A program made the translations under genes and the position numbers. From Liolophura sinensis (lineage: Eukaryota > Mollusca > Polyplacophora > Chitonida > Chitonidae), in the NCBI RefSeq assembly GCF_032854445.1, contig NC_088301.1:47549116-47613115 (forward strand): a DNA stretch of 64,000 bases, given 5' to 3'. The notes under the pieces were generated by a model that had not been told where the DNA came from, ran no database searches, and saw only the letters and a list, made by a program, of their open reading frames with translations. This document shows positions 1 through 11,865 of this stretch, piece by piece (within the stretch, counting starts at the first letter, position 1; each line of letters opens with the position of its first letter).

Positions 1-547
1 TCTCGCCCGGTACATGTGAACAAGAAACTTACATCAATGAAAGGTGTAATCCACCCGACACGAACCTACACAGGGGGTAATTTGTTAGTTTTTCTTTTGT
101 AGGATAATGGATACTTATACCAAGCCCAGCAAGATCGTGAGGGATTTTCGTCTAAACTGAACGGGCATTAATTGATAAAAAAAATAAATAATTAAAAAAA
201 ATTAAATCAGCGACGTTATCTGAAATTCACTCATTTAGCTCATTAGCTATCGAACACTGTTGTATTCTATGGTTTGACTGAAGGTTTCGCATGTGTATAC
301 GGCGCGACACCATCAAACCTTCATAAATCGTGTGAATAAATTAATAAAACACAACTAGTTAAATGACGGTGTTTGAAATCACATATAGTTCTCAGAATTC
401 ATCTTAATATTCAACGCACAGTATAGTTTGTTTCGGTCAAACCGAATATGCATCATATGACAGAATGAATGCGGCTTTACATCTTATCGGCAATATTGCT
501 ATATATTCAAGACATGTGACATTACAATACATTATCATATAAAGTAC
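1..547. other. Unassigned AT-rich sequence
   Basis: No gene, splice-supported exon or clear repeat is visible here. Short frames have no recognisable protein content. Confidence 0.5.
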
Positions 548-790
548 TAGAGCAAGGAGAGCAGAACCAAAGCAGAAAACCAGAGCAGTAGCGAAAGTGA
601 GAGTTAACAAAACCAGAGTATTGACGACAGTGACAACAGAATCAGAGGTAGTGGCGACAGTGACAGTTAGCAGAACCAGAGGTAGTGGCGACAGTGATAG
701 TTAACAGAACTAGAGCAGTAGCGACAGTGACAGCAGAACCAGAGCAGTGCGACAGTGATAGTTAACAGAATCAGAGCAGTGGCGATATAT
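548..790. repeat. Degenerate tandem array, about 33-bp unit, derived from family A core
   Basis: About eight imperfect copies of a unit containing AACCAGAGCAGTAGCGACAG followed by TGACAGTTAACAG. Units vary between roughly 27 and 40 bases. The unit resembles the minus-orientation core of dispersed family A (compare 19680-19720 and 6400-6450), so the array probably arose by local amplification inside a family A copy. Confidence 0.75.
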
Positions 791-803
791 ATGTCTTCTC
801 GTG

Positions 804-1078
804 TTTATTTATTTATTTATTTGATTGGTGTTTTACGCCGTACTCAAGAATATTTCACTTATACAACGGCGGCCAGCATTATGGTGGGAGGAAACCGGGC
901 AGAGCCCGGGGGAAACCCACGACCATCCGCAGGTTGCTAGCACACCTTCCCACTTACGGCCGGAGAGGAAGCCAGCATGAGCTGGACTTGAACTCACAGC
1001 GACCGCATTAGTGAGAGGCTTCTGGGTCATTACGCTGTGCTAGCCGACTGCGCTAACCGACTGAGCCACGGAGGCCCC
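804..1078 (-). mobile_element. tRNA-derived SINE, near full length
   Basis: On the minus strand the element begins GGGGCCTCCGTGGCTCAG, with an A-box-like segment (about 1042-1067) and a B-box GTTCAAGTCC (983-992). A conserved body with GGGAGGAAACCGGGCAGAGC on the plus strand follows, then a tail of TAAA repeats at the left end. It is the most complete of seven or more copies of this family in the window. The tRNA-like head is part of the SINE and not a working tRNA gene. Confidence 0.88.
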
Positions 1079-2029
1079 GCTTCTCGTAAGGCAACAGTTC
1101 AATAGCCCTATATTACCGACTTCCGTAGCTTTCTTTTCAGAAAAGTTATTCTTTATACATTTCTGCTTTATAAAGCCTCAATAAAAATCTGTTTTAAACC
1201 ACAATTTTAATTATCTGTGTCTCTAGCCGAGTAAGAGTGCCGGGAACGCACATTGTAAGGTAAAGATTGCCTTGACGCCATTGCGCCACGCAGTGCACTG
1301 GTATGATATTAAGCCCATGGCAGGTTCAAATAAGATGTCATAAAATGTGCCGTACACATTCATTTACAATAAACACTTAAATACTGGCTAAAGAGAGTGG
1401 CACTGTCCAGAGAATATATATATGCCAATCTATATCTGTCATACATATACATGTATCAACACTAATGAATATTTATTGTCTTCGAAAACCATCATAAATA
1501 ATTCATACTATTACTTATGATGACGTCAGCGTATACAATCTGACTTCTTTCGCTTTGTAAACATAAATCCAATTAACATATCTTGATGAATTCATGAATC
1601 TATTGTCTGGAAAACACGAGCATCTGGGGTCAAACTTTTCAACAATACCGAGACTTAAAATGAATCCTTTAGGACTGAGGACAGCTAATCCGGAGGGCGC
1701 TTATATGATAAGTAACCAGTCAATACTCGTACGTTTCCAGTTCCAAGCATCCATGCATTAAAGGAACATCCGAATATACATTAAAGCTGGTAACATATAA
1801 AACTGAAGACAAAGTCGTCAGTTTGAATAACACCAAAGGGAGAAATTGGACATATTGTTTAGGCACAAAGTCAAAATAAATTTACAACTCAAAAGTAGAC
1901 AAAACTATTGTCCAGTTCAAATAAAATATAGGTGCTGTCATTGCAAATGTTCGTATATAAGTATAATATCTAAGGCAGTGATGTTTACACATCCTTTAGG
2001 CAAGTGTGATCTGAATTGTTAGTAAATTT
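1079..2029. other. Unassigned intergenic sequence
   Basis: No gene or strong repeat was seen. The sequence is AT-rich with short frames only. Confidence 0.5.
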
Positions 2030-2130
2030 ACAACGGTTACTTGTGACCAATTGCCAACTATTACACTTTCATCACCGTTCTGATCTCACTCTTCATACTA
2101 CAGTCTGTTATTTTATATAGACCGCATTAG
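2030..2130 (+). repeat. Dispersed family A, partial copy
   Basis: Shows the family core in the plus orientation: a TTGTGACCAATTGCCAACTA segment, then TCATCACCGTTCTG, then a degraded CTCTTCATACTACAGTCT end. Confidence 0.6.
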
Positions 2131-3329
2131 AAAACAAGCCCCATACTCTGTCCTGCAAAGACTTTACTATATGGATATGACATATATCTACCGTCCACGT
2201 CCATATGTAGACTTTGCATGGGACAGCTAATGTAAGAATTATAACCATTGTTTATAATTAATAAGTGACATAAAGAGATAATCGTCACTCATCGCGTGTC
2301 GAAGTGTATATAGGCTTACACATTTAAGAATAGATTGTGTTACATTACTAGTACAAACCATCGTCATTAACAAGTGATGCGGTAAAGATAATAAAAACAA
2401 ATTCACTTAAAACAACCTGATAAATCAGAAGCTATGGCATTCCGACCTTCCCCGGCCCCTTTCTAATACGGGTAGTTCGAATCAACGACGTAGGCGTTCT
2501 ACCGAAGGTAAATCATCCAACCAAAACGTCAGATACGGTTGACAAGGCGAGAATTATTCATTTTGTGTACCACTTTCGGCAGAGCATTTTACTCCTACTT
2601 GGCTCTCTGTCACACACATGACCTAATCTTAAGCATTTATGCATCATTATCGCGTTATCACATTTGCATTTTGATATCCACACGATCACATATTTCCGCT
2701 TACGTTGATGTCGTGAAGCTGAAAGTTATGAACACGTGTTCTGAATACATTTACAGTAGATGACAATGCATATAACCATGCATTGACATTCTTTTATCGG
2801 GATCAAATCTAACTGCCAGTCGCCATATCCATTGTTCATTGATGCTTTGCTAAACATTGGACACCCACAACATTTACATCTCTCACTGCAAACAATACAT
2901 TCCCTTTACAGGACAACTACACGATTTACTATTTTAAGAACAATTGCAGATAATATGCACCTTGGTAAAAAAAATATTTTCACCATCTCTGCATACAGAT
3001 TTGCTCCGTTGTACCATTATAATCGAAGTTTCCCACACTACAAATTCACGGTAAATAAAGCTAAGAAATAGAGCCATGCATTAAGAATACGTACTTTTAA
3101 AGTTTTTCTTGAAGGATGTCAACATTTATTTTTCACATTATTTTATATCTATATATTTTGCGACAAAATTTTGAGCGCTGATTAAATGCAATATGTCAGC
3201 AAATGTTACTGCTACATAAAACAAACTGAGAATTGAAAGACAGCATTTGTGTAATTTGAAACCAGTGTTGTGTATATAGTTGCTATAAATGTTCTAATTA
3301 AAACAATTGTATATTTTCCTTATTCTGAT
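2131..3329. other. Unassigned intergenic sequence
   Basis: Frames of 60 to 80 codons occur but show no domain, signal or splice context that I can support. Confidence 0.5.
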
Positions 3330-3480
3330 TTAACCAGAGTGCTATGAGCGTCAAAGTTGATACTGTATAAGCATTTACATGAACAGTAAAATAAAACACT
3401 AGCTGAGATAAACTGACAAAAGACCGGATTTCATGGGTTTCTTGTGACGATTTGTCTACCATATCGCTATGTTTTTATTC
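3330..3480 (+). repeat. Dispersed family A, partial copy
   Basis: Contains the diagnostic GCATTTACATGAACAGT block and a GATAAACTGACAAAAGACCG block, followed by a degraded ACCATTTGCC core. Confidence 0.7.
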
Positions 3481-3649
3481 TCCATATTGTACTCTATTAT
3501 ATTGCTGACAATTTGAAATTTAACCGTCTGGAACTAGAAGGAAGTGTTTAGAAATGACATACAGTCACCGTTTATGTTTCATAAGCTGAAATAGTTTTCA
3601 ATAAATAAGATAAGTTGACAGGAGAGCAAGGACAGAATGTAATAGAAAC

Positions 3650-3790
3650 AGGAAAGAGAATGGCTATGACAAAGTGAAAGCTGACAAATAGTCATACCTA
3701 ACCTGCGAAATACGGCCTCTTGTCAATTTACCTCGGCTTTTTATTCTAACTACTCATGTAAATGTTTAAAGAGTGGACTTATGCCCCCAC
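3650..3790 (-). repeat. Dispersed family A, partial copy
   Basis: Reverse orientation, with CGGCCTCTTGTCAATTTACC and a following CTACTCATGTAAATG block. It lies just left of the 35-bp array. Confidence 0.7.
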
Positions 3791-3841
3791 CAAGAATCGA
3801 GATTTAAACATAACTAGGTAAAGAAAATTTTAATAGAGGTG

Positions 3842-4201
3842 CAAGTCGGCAGGTGACATGCCGGTCACAGTGTTGTGAGTGCTGCAAACGGCATGCCGGA
3901 CCCCATGCTATGAGTGCTGCAAGTGGTATGCCGGTCCCGAGGCTATGAGTGCTGCAAATGGCATGCCGGACCCCATGCTATGGGTGCTGTAAGTAGCATG
4001 CCGGTCCCGATGCTATGGGTGCTGCAAGTGGCATGCCGGTCCCGATGCTATGAGTGCTGCAAATGGCATGCCGGACCCCATGCTATGAGTGCTGCAAGTG
4101 GCATGGCGGTCCAGATGCTATGAGTGCTGCAAGTGGCATGCCGGTCCCGATGCTATGAGTGCTGCAAATGGCATGCCGGACCTCATGCTAAGAGTGCTGC
4201 A
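3842..4201. repeat. 35-bp minisatellite, ten copies, exact period
   Basis: The motif ATGCCGG (one copy reads ATGGCGG) recurs at 3858, 3893, 3928, 3963, 3998, 4033, 4068, 4103, 4138 and 4173, always 35 bases apart with no indels. Each unit carries the palindrome GGCATGCC (one copy altered), and units differ mainly in the bases after it (GGTCCCGA type against GGACCCCA type). From 3963 the second type recurs every third unit, giving a 105-bp higher-order period. A 69-codon frame across it is a by-product of the repeat. Confidence 0.95.
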
Positions 4202-5084
4202 ACCAAACTTAGTGATACTTTAAAACACTCATCTTATGCACTGTAATACCAAAGACATAACAAATTAGCTTAGATCATATAGTAAAATCTTTATAAGACA
4301 GAATTCACAAAATGTTTCTAAAGAGGTCTATAAAACAAAAGATCAAAGCATGAAGAGTAAAAACAGAGCAGCGATGACAATATGGGAATCAGCTCATTGC
4401 AACTTCTCGTGTTCTTGATGTATTTTCATGCAACATGGCAGATGTTTTGGGAACATAATGTAGATTTGCAGGGGACTTTGGTCCTATTCCGGAAATTATT
4501 TTCCAAAATTATAGCCGTTCGAAGATGAAAGTGGACTTGATATGAAATGCGTCAACCCATCTCATCTTAAAGGCCCTAACTGATGTGCTTGCCGTTTAGC
4601 AAACCTCATCGTTTGTTGATGACATTGTAGCCGAAGACTTTTCTCTTACTACATCTTATATCCAGTGAGCTGTCATAACATTTCTATTCGTTACAGTTTT
4701 TATTTAATTTTGTGCCCTGAAGTGCATTCAACAAATTTGGTATTAAACACCTGAAACACAACATACAGAACCCCCACCTCCTCCCCCTCCATTCCCACGC
4801 TACAGTAAACAACGTAACATGTATTTGCCTTAACGAGCTTCATCTGTAAAGGCTTCTTAAACAACACAGACAGCTACTTGTAGGCTACTTGTTTTTCGTT
4901 CTGATCCAATGAAAACAGGTTACAGTGACGCAAAAGATAGATGTATGGGAGGTGTGCAATGTTATACAAGTAAATGCGGAAATTAATGAAATCTGTGTTA
5001 AATGGGTTTTTCCAGATTTCACAGCCACTTTAAAACAGTAACAGAAAAGAATTTTACGTTGGATGTGTACAAATGAATATACTA
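4202..5084. other. Unassigned intergenic sequence
   Basis: No gene or recognisable repeat seen. Confidence 0.5.
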
Positions 5085-5205
5085 TTAACAGGCGACGTGT
5101 GACTATCTGCTAGATATTAACTGTCGTCACTGCTGTGGTTTTAATTTCTGTGCTGTAAGTATATGTTTTACTTTAGATACACCGCATTGGAATGCTTTGA
5201 AAAAT
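5085..5205 (+). repeat. Dispersed family A, partial copy
   Basis: Matches the core from GTGTGACTATCTGC through TGTCGTCACTGCTG and GTTTTAATTTCTGTGCTGTA, then the ATACACCGCATTGG end. Confidence 0.65.
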
Positions 5206-6374
5206 GTTTATTCTTTTATAGAGGCACAAGATATGTAAAATGGCTTGTGAAATTAATTTTTATACCATAAATGGAAATGGAAAGACACAATGAATGTTCT
5301 GGGCGACTGAATTAAATCCTATCCAAATGTAATACCACGCTAGTGTATAAATTATAGATAATATAATATGAATCTCAGATGCGCTTTGACTGAAACTGTT
5401 CATGTATCCAATAAAAGGCGATTTTATTCAACCCAAATCTCAAGTACAATCATCAATATAAAGTAAATTGCTTATTTATTCAAATATATTTGTATATCGT
5501 TTTCTTTGTCACGAACAAATTCAATAGGATTCAATCACCTGCTATCTGGACTGGAAGTGTTGTGTATACGACACGATTAAGGCAAAGTAGGACGCTAAAA
5601 GCTATGTTTTGACATGCATCAGTGATTCTAGCCGGTGTGGATATTATCACCCATCATTGCAGACCATTCATTATCTCTCCTGAAGATATAGACGATTGAC
5701 CTCTACGGAGTTAGGTAACACAGGCTGCGAGACAGGTAAGGCCACTACGCGTTCCACACATGAAGGTGCAGTTATAAGTGTACCGTATGTACTTGAGTCG
5801 TGTGATGTCCAGAACAGTTTTTCCAGACTTTACTGTTTTGTGATAGCTACTAATTGAGAATGGGTGGGCTTATGTTTAGAATTAATTAATTTCATTTCAT
5901 TTGTGCTTTATGCATTACTTAAGAATATTTCACCTGTACGACGGTGCTAACGGTGCAACGTTAAGTGAAAAGTGAAAAGTAAACATTCCTGTACAGGAGC
6001 ATTGTCCTAAAATTCTATCACTGACTATCAATAACATTAAGTTTAAGAGGTCGCCTGCAAGTCACCCATCTCTCTTGTTGGCTACATCAGTGACATATTT
6101 TTAGACATATGTCTAATGGGCCGCCTCACCATGTCTTTTTATCTAAAGCTAAGTTCTAGGTATAACCTTACTGAGTTATTTATATAGACATAGGGTAGTG
6201 ATTGAATCACAATAATGTGTGTTTTGGGATGAAAAATGTTTCTGTCTGTTCAGTCAGGGTTTTTTTTTGCATTTATGTGTTTAGTAGGTTTGGTGTTACG
6301 GTCATACTGAAGACCAAATTATTTCCTCTTTCCGGGTAACGCCAACATAGAGAAACTGTTTCTCAATGTGGTCT
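5206..6374. other. Unassigned sequence with small repeat fragments
   Basis: A short family B-like piece lies near 5330-5440, and a decayed minus-strand SINE 3' end lies at about 5884-5950 (AAGAATATTTCACCTGTACG). No gene was seen. Confidence 0.5.
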
Positions 6375-6745
6375 TAAAATATAATTAAATATATACAGCA
6401 GAGAGAAAGACCTGGCGGCGACGACAGCGTGATAGCTGGCAAGTGGTCACACGTAACCAGTGAAATACGGTCTCTTGTCAATTTACCTGTGAGGGTTTTA
6501 TTGTAGCTGTTTATGTGAATGCTTAAATAGTACCAATTTACACGTCCCATAGCACCATGAGGCAGCACTGGGTAAAAAGTGCAGTGATGTTAATTGCAAT
6601 TTGCAAGTAGATGTCGCTGGTCTAGATTTACTCAAATTGATGCATTTTATATTATGTTCAACATGCAGTAGCATTAAACAATGAAATAGGACCAAGTCTC
6701 GGGGATGCTTAGTTCACCAGCAGAATCGTGGTTTATGCAGGGATA
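6375..6745 (-). repeat. Dispersed family A, most complete copy
   Basis: On the minus strand this about 370-bp unit reads, in order: a CCTGCATAAACCACGATTCTG start, AACTAAGCATCCCCGAGACT, TTAACATCACTGCAC, a CATGGTGCTATGGGACGTGT block, ATTCACATAAACAGC, the TTACGTGTGACCACTTGCC core, and a CTCTGCTGTATATATTTAAT end. No open reading frame is shared between copies, so it is probably a non-autonomous element of unknown class. Confidence 0.75.
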
Positions 6746-7014
6746 CAATACAATTAAAAACTTACAGCACTGTGAGTAAAACCAAGCAAAGCGAATTTAA
6801 TGTCCATCAAAAGTTTCAAGACTGATGTATAGTGAGCCAGTAACCCATCTACTACTGCTACACAAATTTTGTTACATGTTTCAAAGCATTTTTCATTTTC
6901 CAGAACTTTCTCCTTAAAATAATGGCATCTGTATAACGGGAACATAAAATATTAAAAACTACGTCAAATCACAAAATTTGAACTGATGAGCTGAATTGAT
7001 GCAGAAATACTCAA

Positions 7015-7165
7015 GACCTCAGTATGAAGATTAAATCCAGGGCAGCAATAACAGTATGCAGGTTGGAAAATGTCCACATGTAACCACTGAAATCAGACCC
7101 CTTGTTTGTTTAATTAGACAAAGTTTTACACTTACTATTCACATTTTATATTGCAGTACTAAGAG
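7015..7165 (-). repeat. Dispersed family A, degraded copy
   Basis: CACATGTAACCACTGAAATC and CCCCTTGTTTGTTTAATTAG resemble the minus-orientation core. Confidence 0.5.
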
Positions 7166-7674
7166 ATAATGTGGTCTTTCATAAAAAAAAAACAACAACT
7201 GAAAATAGCCGTTAAATTGAAAATCTATGCACAAAACTAATGCCAGAAGTTCAGACTTAGTCTGACTTAAGTCCAAGACAGCTTCGCGATTACGGGGTCA
7301 TGACCTTAGTCCTAGACCTGTACGCCTGGTTGACCCAAGTGGGGCCTGATGACCCTATTTAACACATCTTGAACTGGAGTTCACTGATAGTAAACATTTG
7401 TTTACCTTAGAATTATGGCAATCCTCCAGTCAACCCACAGTAAAGAGGGTATCAAACGGTGCCTTGATGGGACGGATGTGCTAAGCGACGTGCACTGGCC
7501 ACTCCATGAGTGCTGTCACAAAGTGCACATGGCCGGGGTCATCTTAGCTATCGTATAACACCTCACCCATCGAATTCAGTGAGTTTCATTTTGTCCCTGT
7601 GTTGTCATGATCCTAGGTTACTTCTTCTTTTTATTCTGAAGTGCCATAAAATGGTTTTCTTCTATATTTCGTAG
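7166..7674 (+). promoter_or_regulatory. 5' flank or 5' intron of multicopper oxidase 1, with 3' splice site at 7674
   Basis: A pyrimidine-rich tract and TTTCGTAG end at 7674, seven bases before the ATG at 7682. This is a good acceptor, so the coding exon probably begins at 7675 and is preceded by a non-coding exon. That upstream exon and the promoter could not be placed. Confidence 0.5.
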
Positions 7675-7681
7675 GTCCACC

Positions 7682-10143
7682 ATGTGGAAAATTCTGCTGT
7701 TTTCGTGCTTGGCGCTTCCAGGGAGTGCTCTTCCCACCTGTCCCCCGGAAGTGAATGTGTGTGAGTTTACGTTAGTTGTCGAACCGAAGTTAACAATGAT
7801 GCACAACAAGATGTTGACCTACCCAGAAGGCGGCAAGCTCTGGGAGTACACAGTAACAAACACCTCGAACGCCCAGCCCGTTGAAGACAACGTGATATCG
7901 GCCGACGGATGGGAAAGCCCGAGACTGGTTTATGTTTTCAACGAATCTCTACCCGGACCAGCGATTGAGGTATGGGAGGACCAATGGGTTAAGGTACATG
8001 TGAAGAACATGCTGCACAACCACGGAATAACAGTACACTGGCACGGGTTGCATCAGTTAGACACCCCCTTTATGGATGGCGTAGGGTTTGTGTCGCAGTG
8101 TCCTATCCTTCCCGGCCAAACCTTTACCTACAAGTTCAAGGCAAGTCCACCAGGAACTTTCTGGTACCACTCTCACGTTGGTAGCTTAAGAACGATGGGT
8201 ATGCATGGTCCTTTCATAATTCACGAGCGAGTCCCGTCACAGGCGGTACAGAACGAGTTCATCTGGACCGTGTTCGACTGGAACCATGAGTACGACTCCG
8301 AAGTGTCGTTTTACAAGATGGAGTATGGCGTCTATGAAGGTAGAACCAAATATAACGGGGGGAACTCTCTCGATGGGGCACGTTTCAGTTTGTTTCGGTT
8401 TCACTCTGGACTGTTGAATGGGAAAGGACGTTATTACGACCCGATGACAGGGCACCATAATGGCGCCCCTCTGTCTTCTTTCCAAGTCAAATCAGGCGAA
8501 AGTTACAGGGTAAGAGTAATAGCAGCAGGAGAGCTTTACCCGTTCAGGATATCTGTTGACCAGCATCCACTTACCATTATCGCCTCGGATGGCTACTATC
8601 TGGAACCTGTCACTGTGGAATCTTTCATTATCAACCCTGGAGAGAGGTTTGACTTTATCATCAACGCCACACAAAGCGTGAACAATTACTGGATTCGAGG
8701 AAAGACGTTAGAGGTCGAAAGCAACCACACATTTGAGGCCATTTTACGTTACGAAGGTGCAGCTTCTGAAGCTGACCCGTTATCGAAACCCCAAAACTGT
8801 ACAGAAGAAAATATTTGCGTTGTGGCAAACTGTCCGTTTCTATACTATCCTGTAGAAGAATTCACATTGTGCTTAACGTTCGATGAACTTCGAGCTGCCA
8901 AGGTGCAAGATACTCCTCCTAGTGATAAAGGCATGTTTAGAGAACATTTCCTTAACTTTGCTTTCCCTGGAGAAAAATGGACTCCAGCGTCCGTGAATGG
9001 CAAAGCCTTTAAACTTCCTACCGTTTCGGCCGTCTCTCAGCCGCATGAAATAGAGACTGACTGCAACAGACAAGAGTGTGGAGAAGACAAAGTATGCAGA
9101 TGCACATGGAGCTTACCTTTGGATCACGGAATGACACATCAGTTTGTCTTGTTAAATATGGGACAAGGAAAAGGATGGTCCCATCCTGTACACATGCACG
9201 GACATTCTTTCTATGTAATAAAAATGGGATATGGCGAATACAATGAAACAACTGGAGAGATCATTGGAGACAATCTTGACATTGACTGCCGTGGAAATCC
9301 CGACAGGGAGAAGAGTTATTGTAATGACGCAACATGGTCAAACTCTTCGTGGATCAATGGAAACGTGCCTGATGTTGAACTAGAGAAACCTCCTCGTAAG
9401 GACACGTTGATCGTCCCGACAGGTGGCTATGCTGTGGTTAGGATAAGAGCGAATAATGCTGGTGTCTGGATAATTCATTGTCATATCCAGCTCCATAACA
9501 TGGACGGAATGGCTTTGTTACTGAATGAATCGCATGCAAATGTTCCCCCGATTCCTGACAAATTTCCCTCTTGCAGAAGCTACTTTGACTACCAGAACAT
9601 GCCGTTCATGGATACCACGTCGCCAAGGCCTACGACTACCATACCAGTACCCGAGGGTGAACCAGAATGGAGCGGTAATGACGGTAGTAAGTAACTTCGG
9701 ATATTTAACCGTAAATTACCGCATACTTAAAGATAACTTAAAGATTTTGTTCATCGCAAAAAATGTGCTGATGTTCTTTAAACATAGGCATTATCAGGTT
9801 ATTGAGAAAACGAAATTGGATGGAGAAGTCGAATTTACCGAGACATATTAAAAACATGCACCTTTTAAAAGATAGGTTTAAATAAAGGTTAACATCAATC
9901 TTTTCTACACTATATTGCCATTTCAGTAAGGTAAATTTAATATGTTTTCGTTTCGCAGGTTATTCAAAGGAGCTGTTTTGGGGAGTCGTTGGATGTCTCA
10001 TTGGCTTTATAGTAATTCTAATCTTCATTTTCATCCTCTACATGTGCTTACATAAGGCTTCTGGAGGACGAAGCAAAGCATACAATCTGGAGCAGCTAGA
10101 CAGTAGCAAATATGCCTATCAAAACAATGGAGCTCAGTTTTGA
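7682..10143 (+). CDS. Multicopper oxidase 1 (laccase-type), secreted or membrane-anchored
   Basis: Coding exons are 7682-9686 and 9959-10143, giving 729 residues. Laccase-type multicopper oxidases oxidise phenols, amines or metal ions using one type-1 and three type-2/3 coppers and reduce O2 to water. A signal peptide (residues about 1-17, MWKILLFSCLALPG) is followed by three cupredoxin domains. Copper motifs are H119-W-H121-G, H163-S-H165, HPVHMHGH at 501-508, and HCHIQLH at 599-605, with Met610 in the axial position. All expected ligands are present, so an active enzyme is predicted. The donor GTAAGT at 9687 is phase 1. The last exon adds YSKELFWGVVGCLIG, a hydrophobic helix (about 676-697), and a basic cytoplasmic tail. 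Many N-glycosylation sequons are present. The substrate is unknown. In molluscs such enzymes are linked to shell or periostracum hardening, pigment and immunity, but the sequence does not decide which. The ATG chosen follows a splice acceptor and starts the signal peptide. Confidence 0.95.
9687..9958 (+). other. Intron 1 of multicopper oxidase 1 coding region
   Basis: Starts GTAAGT and ends TTTCGCAG, phase 1. If retained, translation stops within two codons (ending GSK), giving a 670-residue form without the membrane anchor. Confidence 0.9.
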
Positions 10144-11239
10144 GACAGACTTCTTTAAGAGCAAATTGTCATAAAGTTCTATGTAATAGCAGTGGAGATA
10201 GATGCTGTTTTGCCTTATATCCGGTATGCAAGCCACATATGATTCTTCGCTTCACAGGTCAAGCATAGAAATAAGTATTTCAGAAATAGCAAATTGTGCC
10301 ATAATGTCTCATCAAATATTTCAAGTCAGAGCGAATAACTTTGTCTTTAATGATGAATTAGTCATCAATGGCTGAATAGTAATAGCAAGTATTGTACAAT
10401 ATTGAAAAGTATCCACTTTCCACTAGTCTCTCAACATGTATATTCTTGTGCCAACACATCTATTAAACGCATTAAGCAAACTCCTAGAATGAAGACTCCT
10501 AGAAGGGTGTTCATGCGTGACCTCAATTCGAGGTGTTTCCTCATTTTATGAAAACATGTCATAGGCTCTCCATCAGTCCTACACAGTTAAACACATTATT
10601 CAGAATGGTACCATTTGTAACAGGTCACATGAGACAGTTTTGCTTTTCCTACCTTCGTGGAAAAACTGAGTTCGAACTCCAAACTCCCCCATTGCTTTAT
10701 ATCCACATGCATTGTACATCCCAGATTTTCGCATGACTGAACTATCTTTCTCAAGATGTTATAACTTTTTGTCGAGCTTTGTTAACAACGTGGCTAGGGG
10801 CTTGGTTGTGCATTTTGGACATTCAGTATATCTTTAACAAATCTGCATAATCGAGGTCTAAGCGAAATGATACGCCTCTCCTTGAAAACAAAATGATTTG
10901 ATCTTTCAGAATGTGTTCCCAGCTGCAAAGTAAGTGGGATGTAGGACTGATGGAGAGCCTTTGATTAACAACTCTACGGGTAATTTGTAATAATGCTTTA
11001 CGCACATAAAATTTTTCATTATTGGATGTCGAGAAGATATCATATTGCTGATAGAAGTTTTAAAAGGACACCTGGTACAGTTGTACATCTCAAGACTTGT
11101 TTCAGCTGCTGAAGATGATTTCATCACCTGGCTGAGGGTCTTCCCATTATTTTAGCAGCTTTAGCTAACTTTAATAACACATTTGTCAACTGCGCCCAGT
11201 ACGTTTCAGTAATTAAATGTAAATTAACCTTTCTCGGCT
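10144..11239. other. 3' flank of multicopper oxidase 1 and unassigned sequence
   Basis: The 3' UTR of the oxidase occupies an uncertain part. No other gene was seen. Confidence 0.5.
10462..10467 (+). terminator. Possible polyadenylation signal ATTAAA of multicopper oxidase 1
   Basis: ATTAAA lies about 320 bases after the stop codon. No closer canonical AATAAA was seen, so this is a weak guess. Confidence 0.3.
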
Positions 11240-11345
11240 TTATATACTTAATGCAAAAGACATACAGCAAAAGAAGTAAACCAGAGCAACGGCAACAGTG
11301 TGATAATTGGCAAATGGTCACACGTACAACCGTTGAAACGAATGC
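11240..11345 (-). repeat. Dispersed family A, partial copy
   Basis: Contains ACCAGAGCAACGGCAACAGT, GTGATAATTGGCAAATGG and TCACACGTACAACCG, the minus-orientation core. Confidence 0.75.
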
Positions 11346-11439
11346 TTGGAGACAGACAGACATTCGAATGGCGGTCGTCAACCAATAAGGACGGGTCAAT
11401 AATCGCACGGCCAGTTCCCAAAACGAAGTACAACACAAA

Positions 11440-11865
11440 CCACAAAAGAACTAAGAAAGTATATAAAGTACGAAAATAGGACGGAATCATGCAAAGAGAA
11501 GCAGTTAACAGTTCTCATTGCTGTTGGAAAGACGGAAGGTATGTCCTGTACCACTGAATGAAATCAGTATTCGAATTGTGAACCATGCTAGAATATCAGT
11601 TGTTGATAAAATATGTATCTCAGTTGCACTTTGATCGCAACTGTTCATATATCCAACGTGACGATTTAATTCAATACGATGAATACACTGCCCCTAGCCT
11701 TGGGTTAAACGGAATTAAACACAATCATGAAGCAGAGTACCAGAGATTCTGGACGCTCTGTCCATGTTTACTTATATTATTACATTATATTATACTCATT
11801 GTTAAACTTAAGAAACTTGTAGTGAAGGCGTTTGACGGAATAACCATGACACATTAGTTTTTGCA
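11440..11865 (+). repeat. Dispersed family B, copy 1
   Basis: Shares long stretches with 14305-14380 (TATAAAGTA...GAATCATGCAAA) and with 14685-15190 (GAAATCAGTATTC, CAACTGTTCATATATCC, AATTCAATACGATGA, ATTCTGGACG...CTGTCCAT). It carries no coding signal. Confidence 0.65.

Noticed and set aside
1042..1078. tRNA-like sequence at the SINE head
   Set aside because: It has A- and B-box features but no paired acceptor stem, and it is joined to a SINE body.
3914..4123. 69-codon frame with repeating Cys/His peptide
   Set aside because: It is a translation of the 35-bp array and depends on the repeat period, not on a gene.
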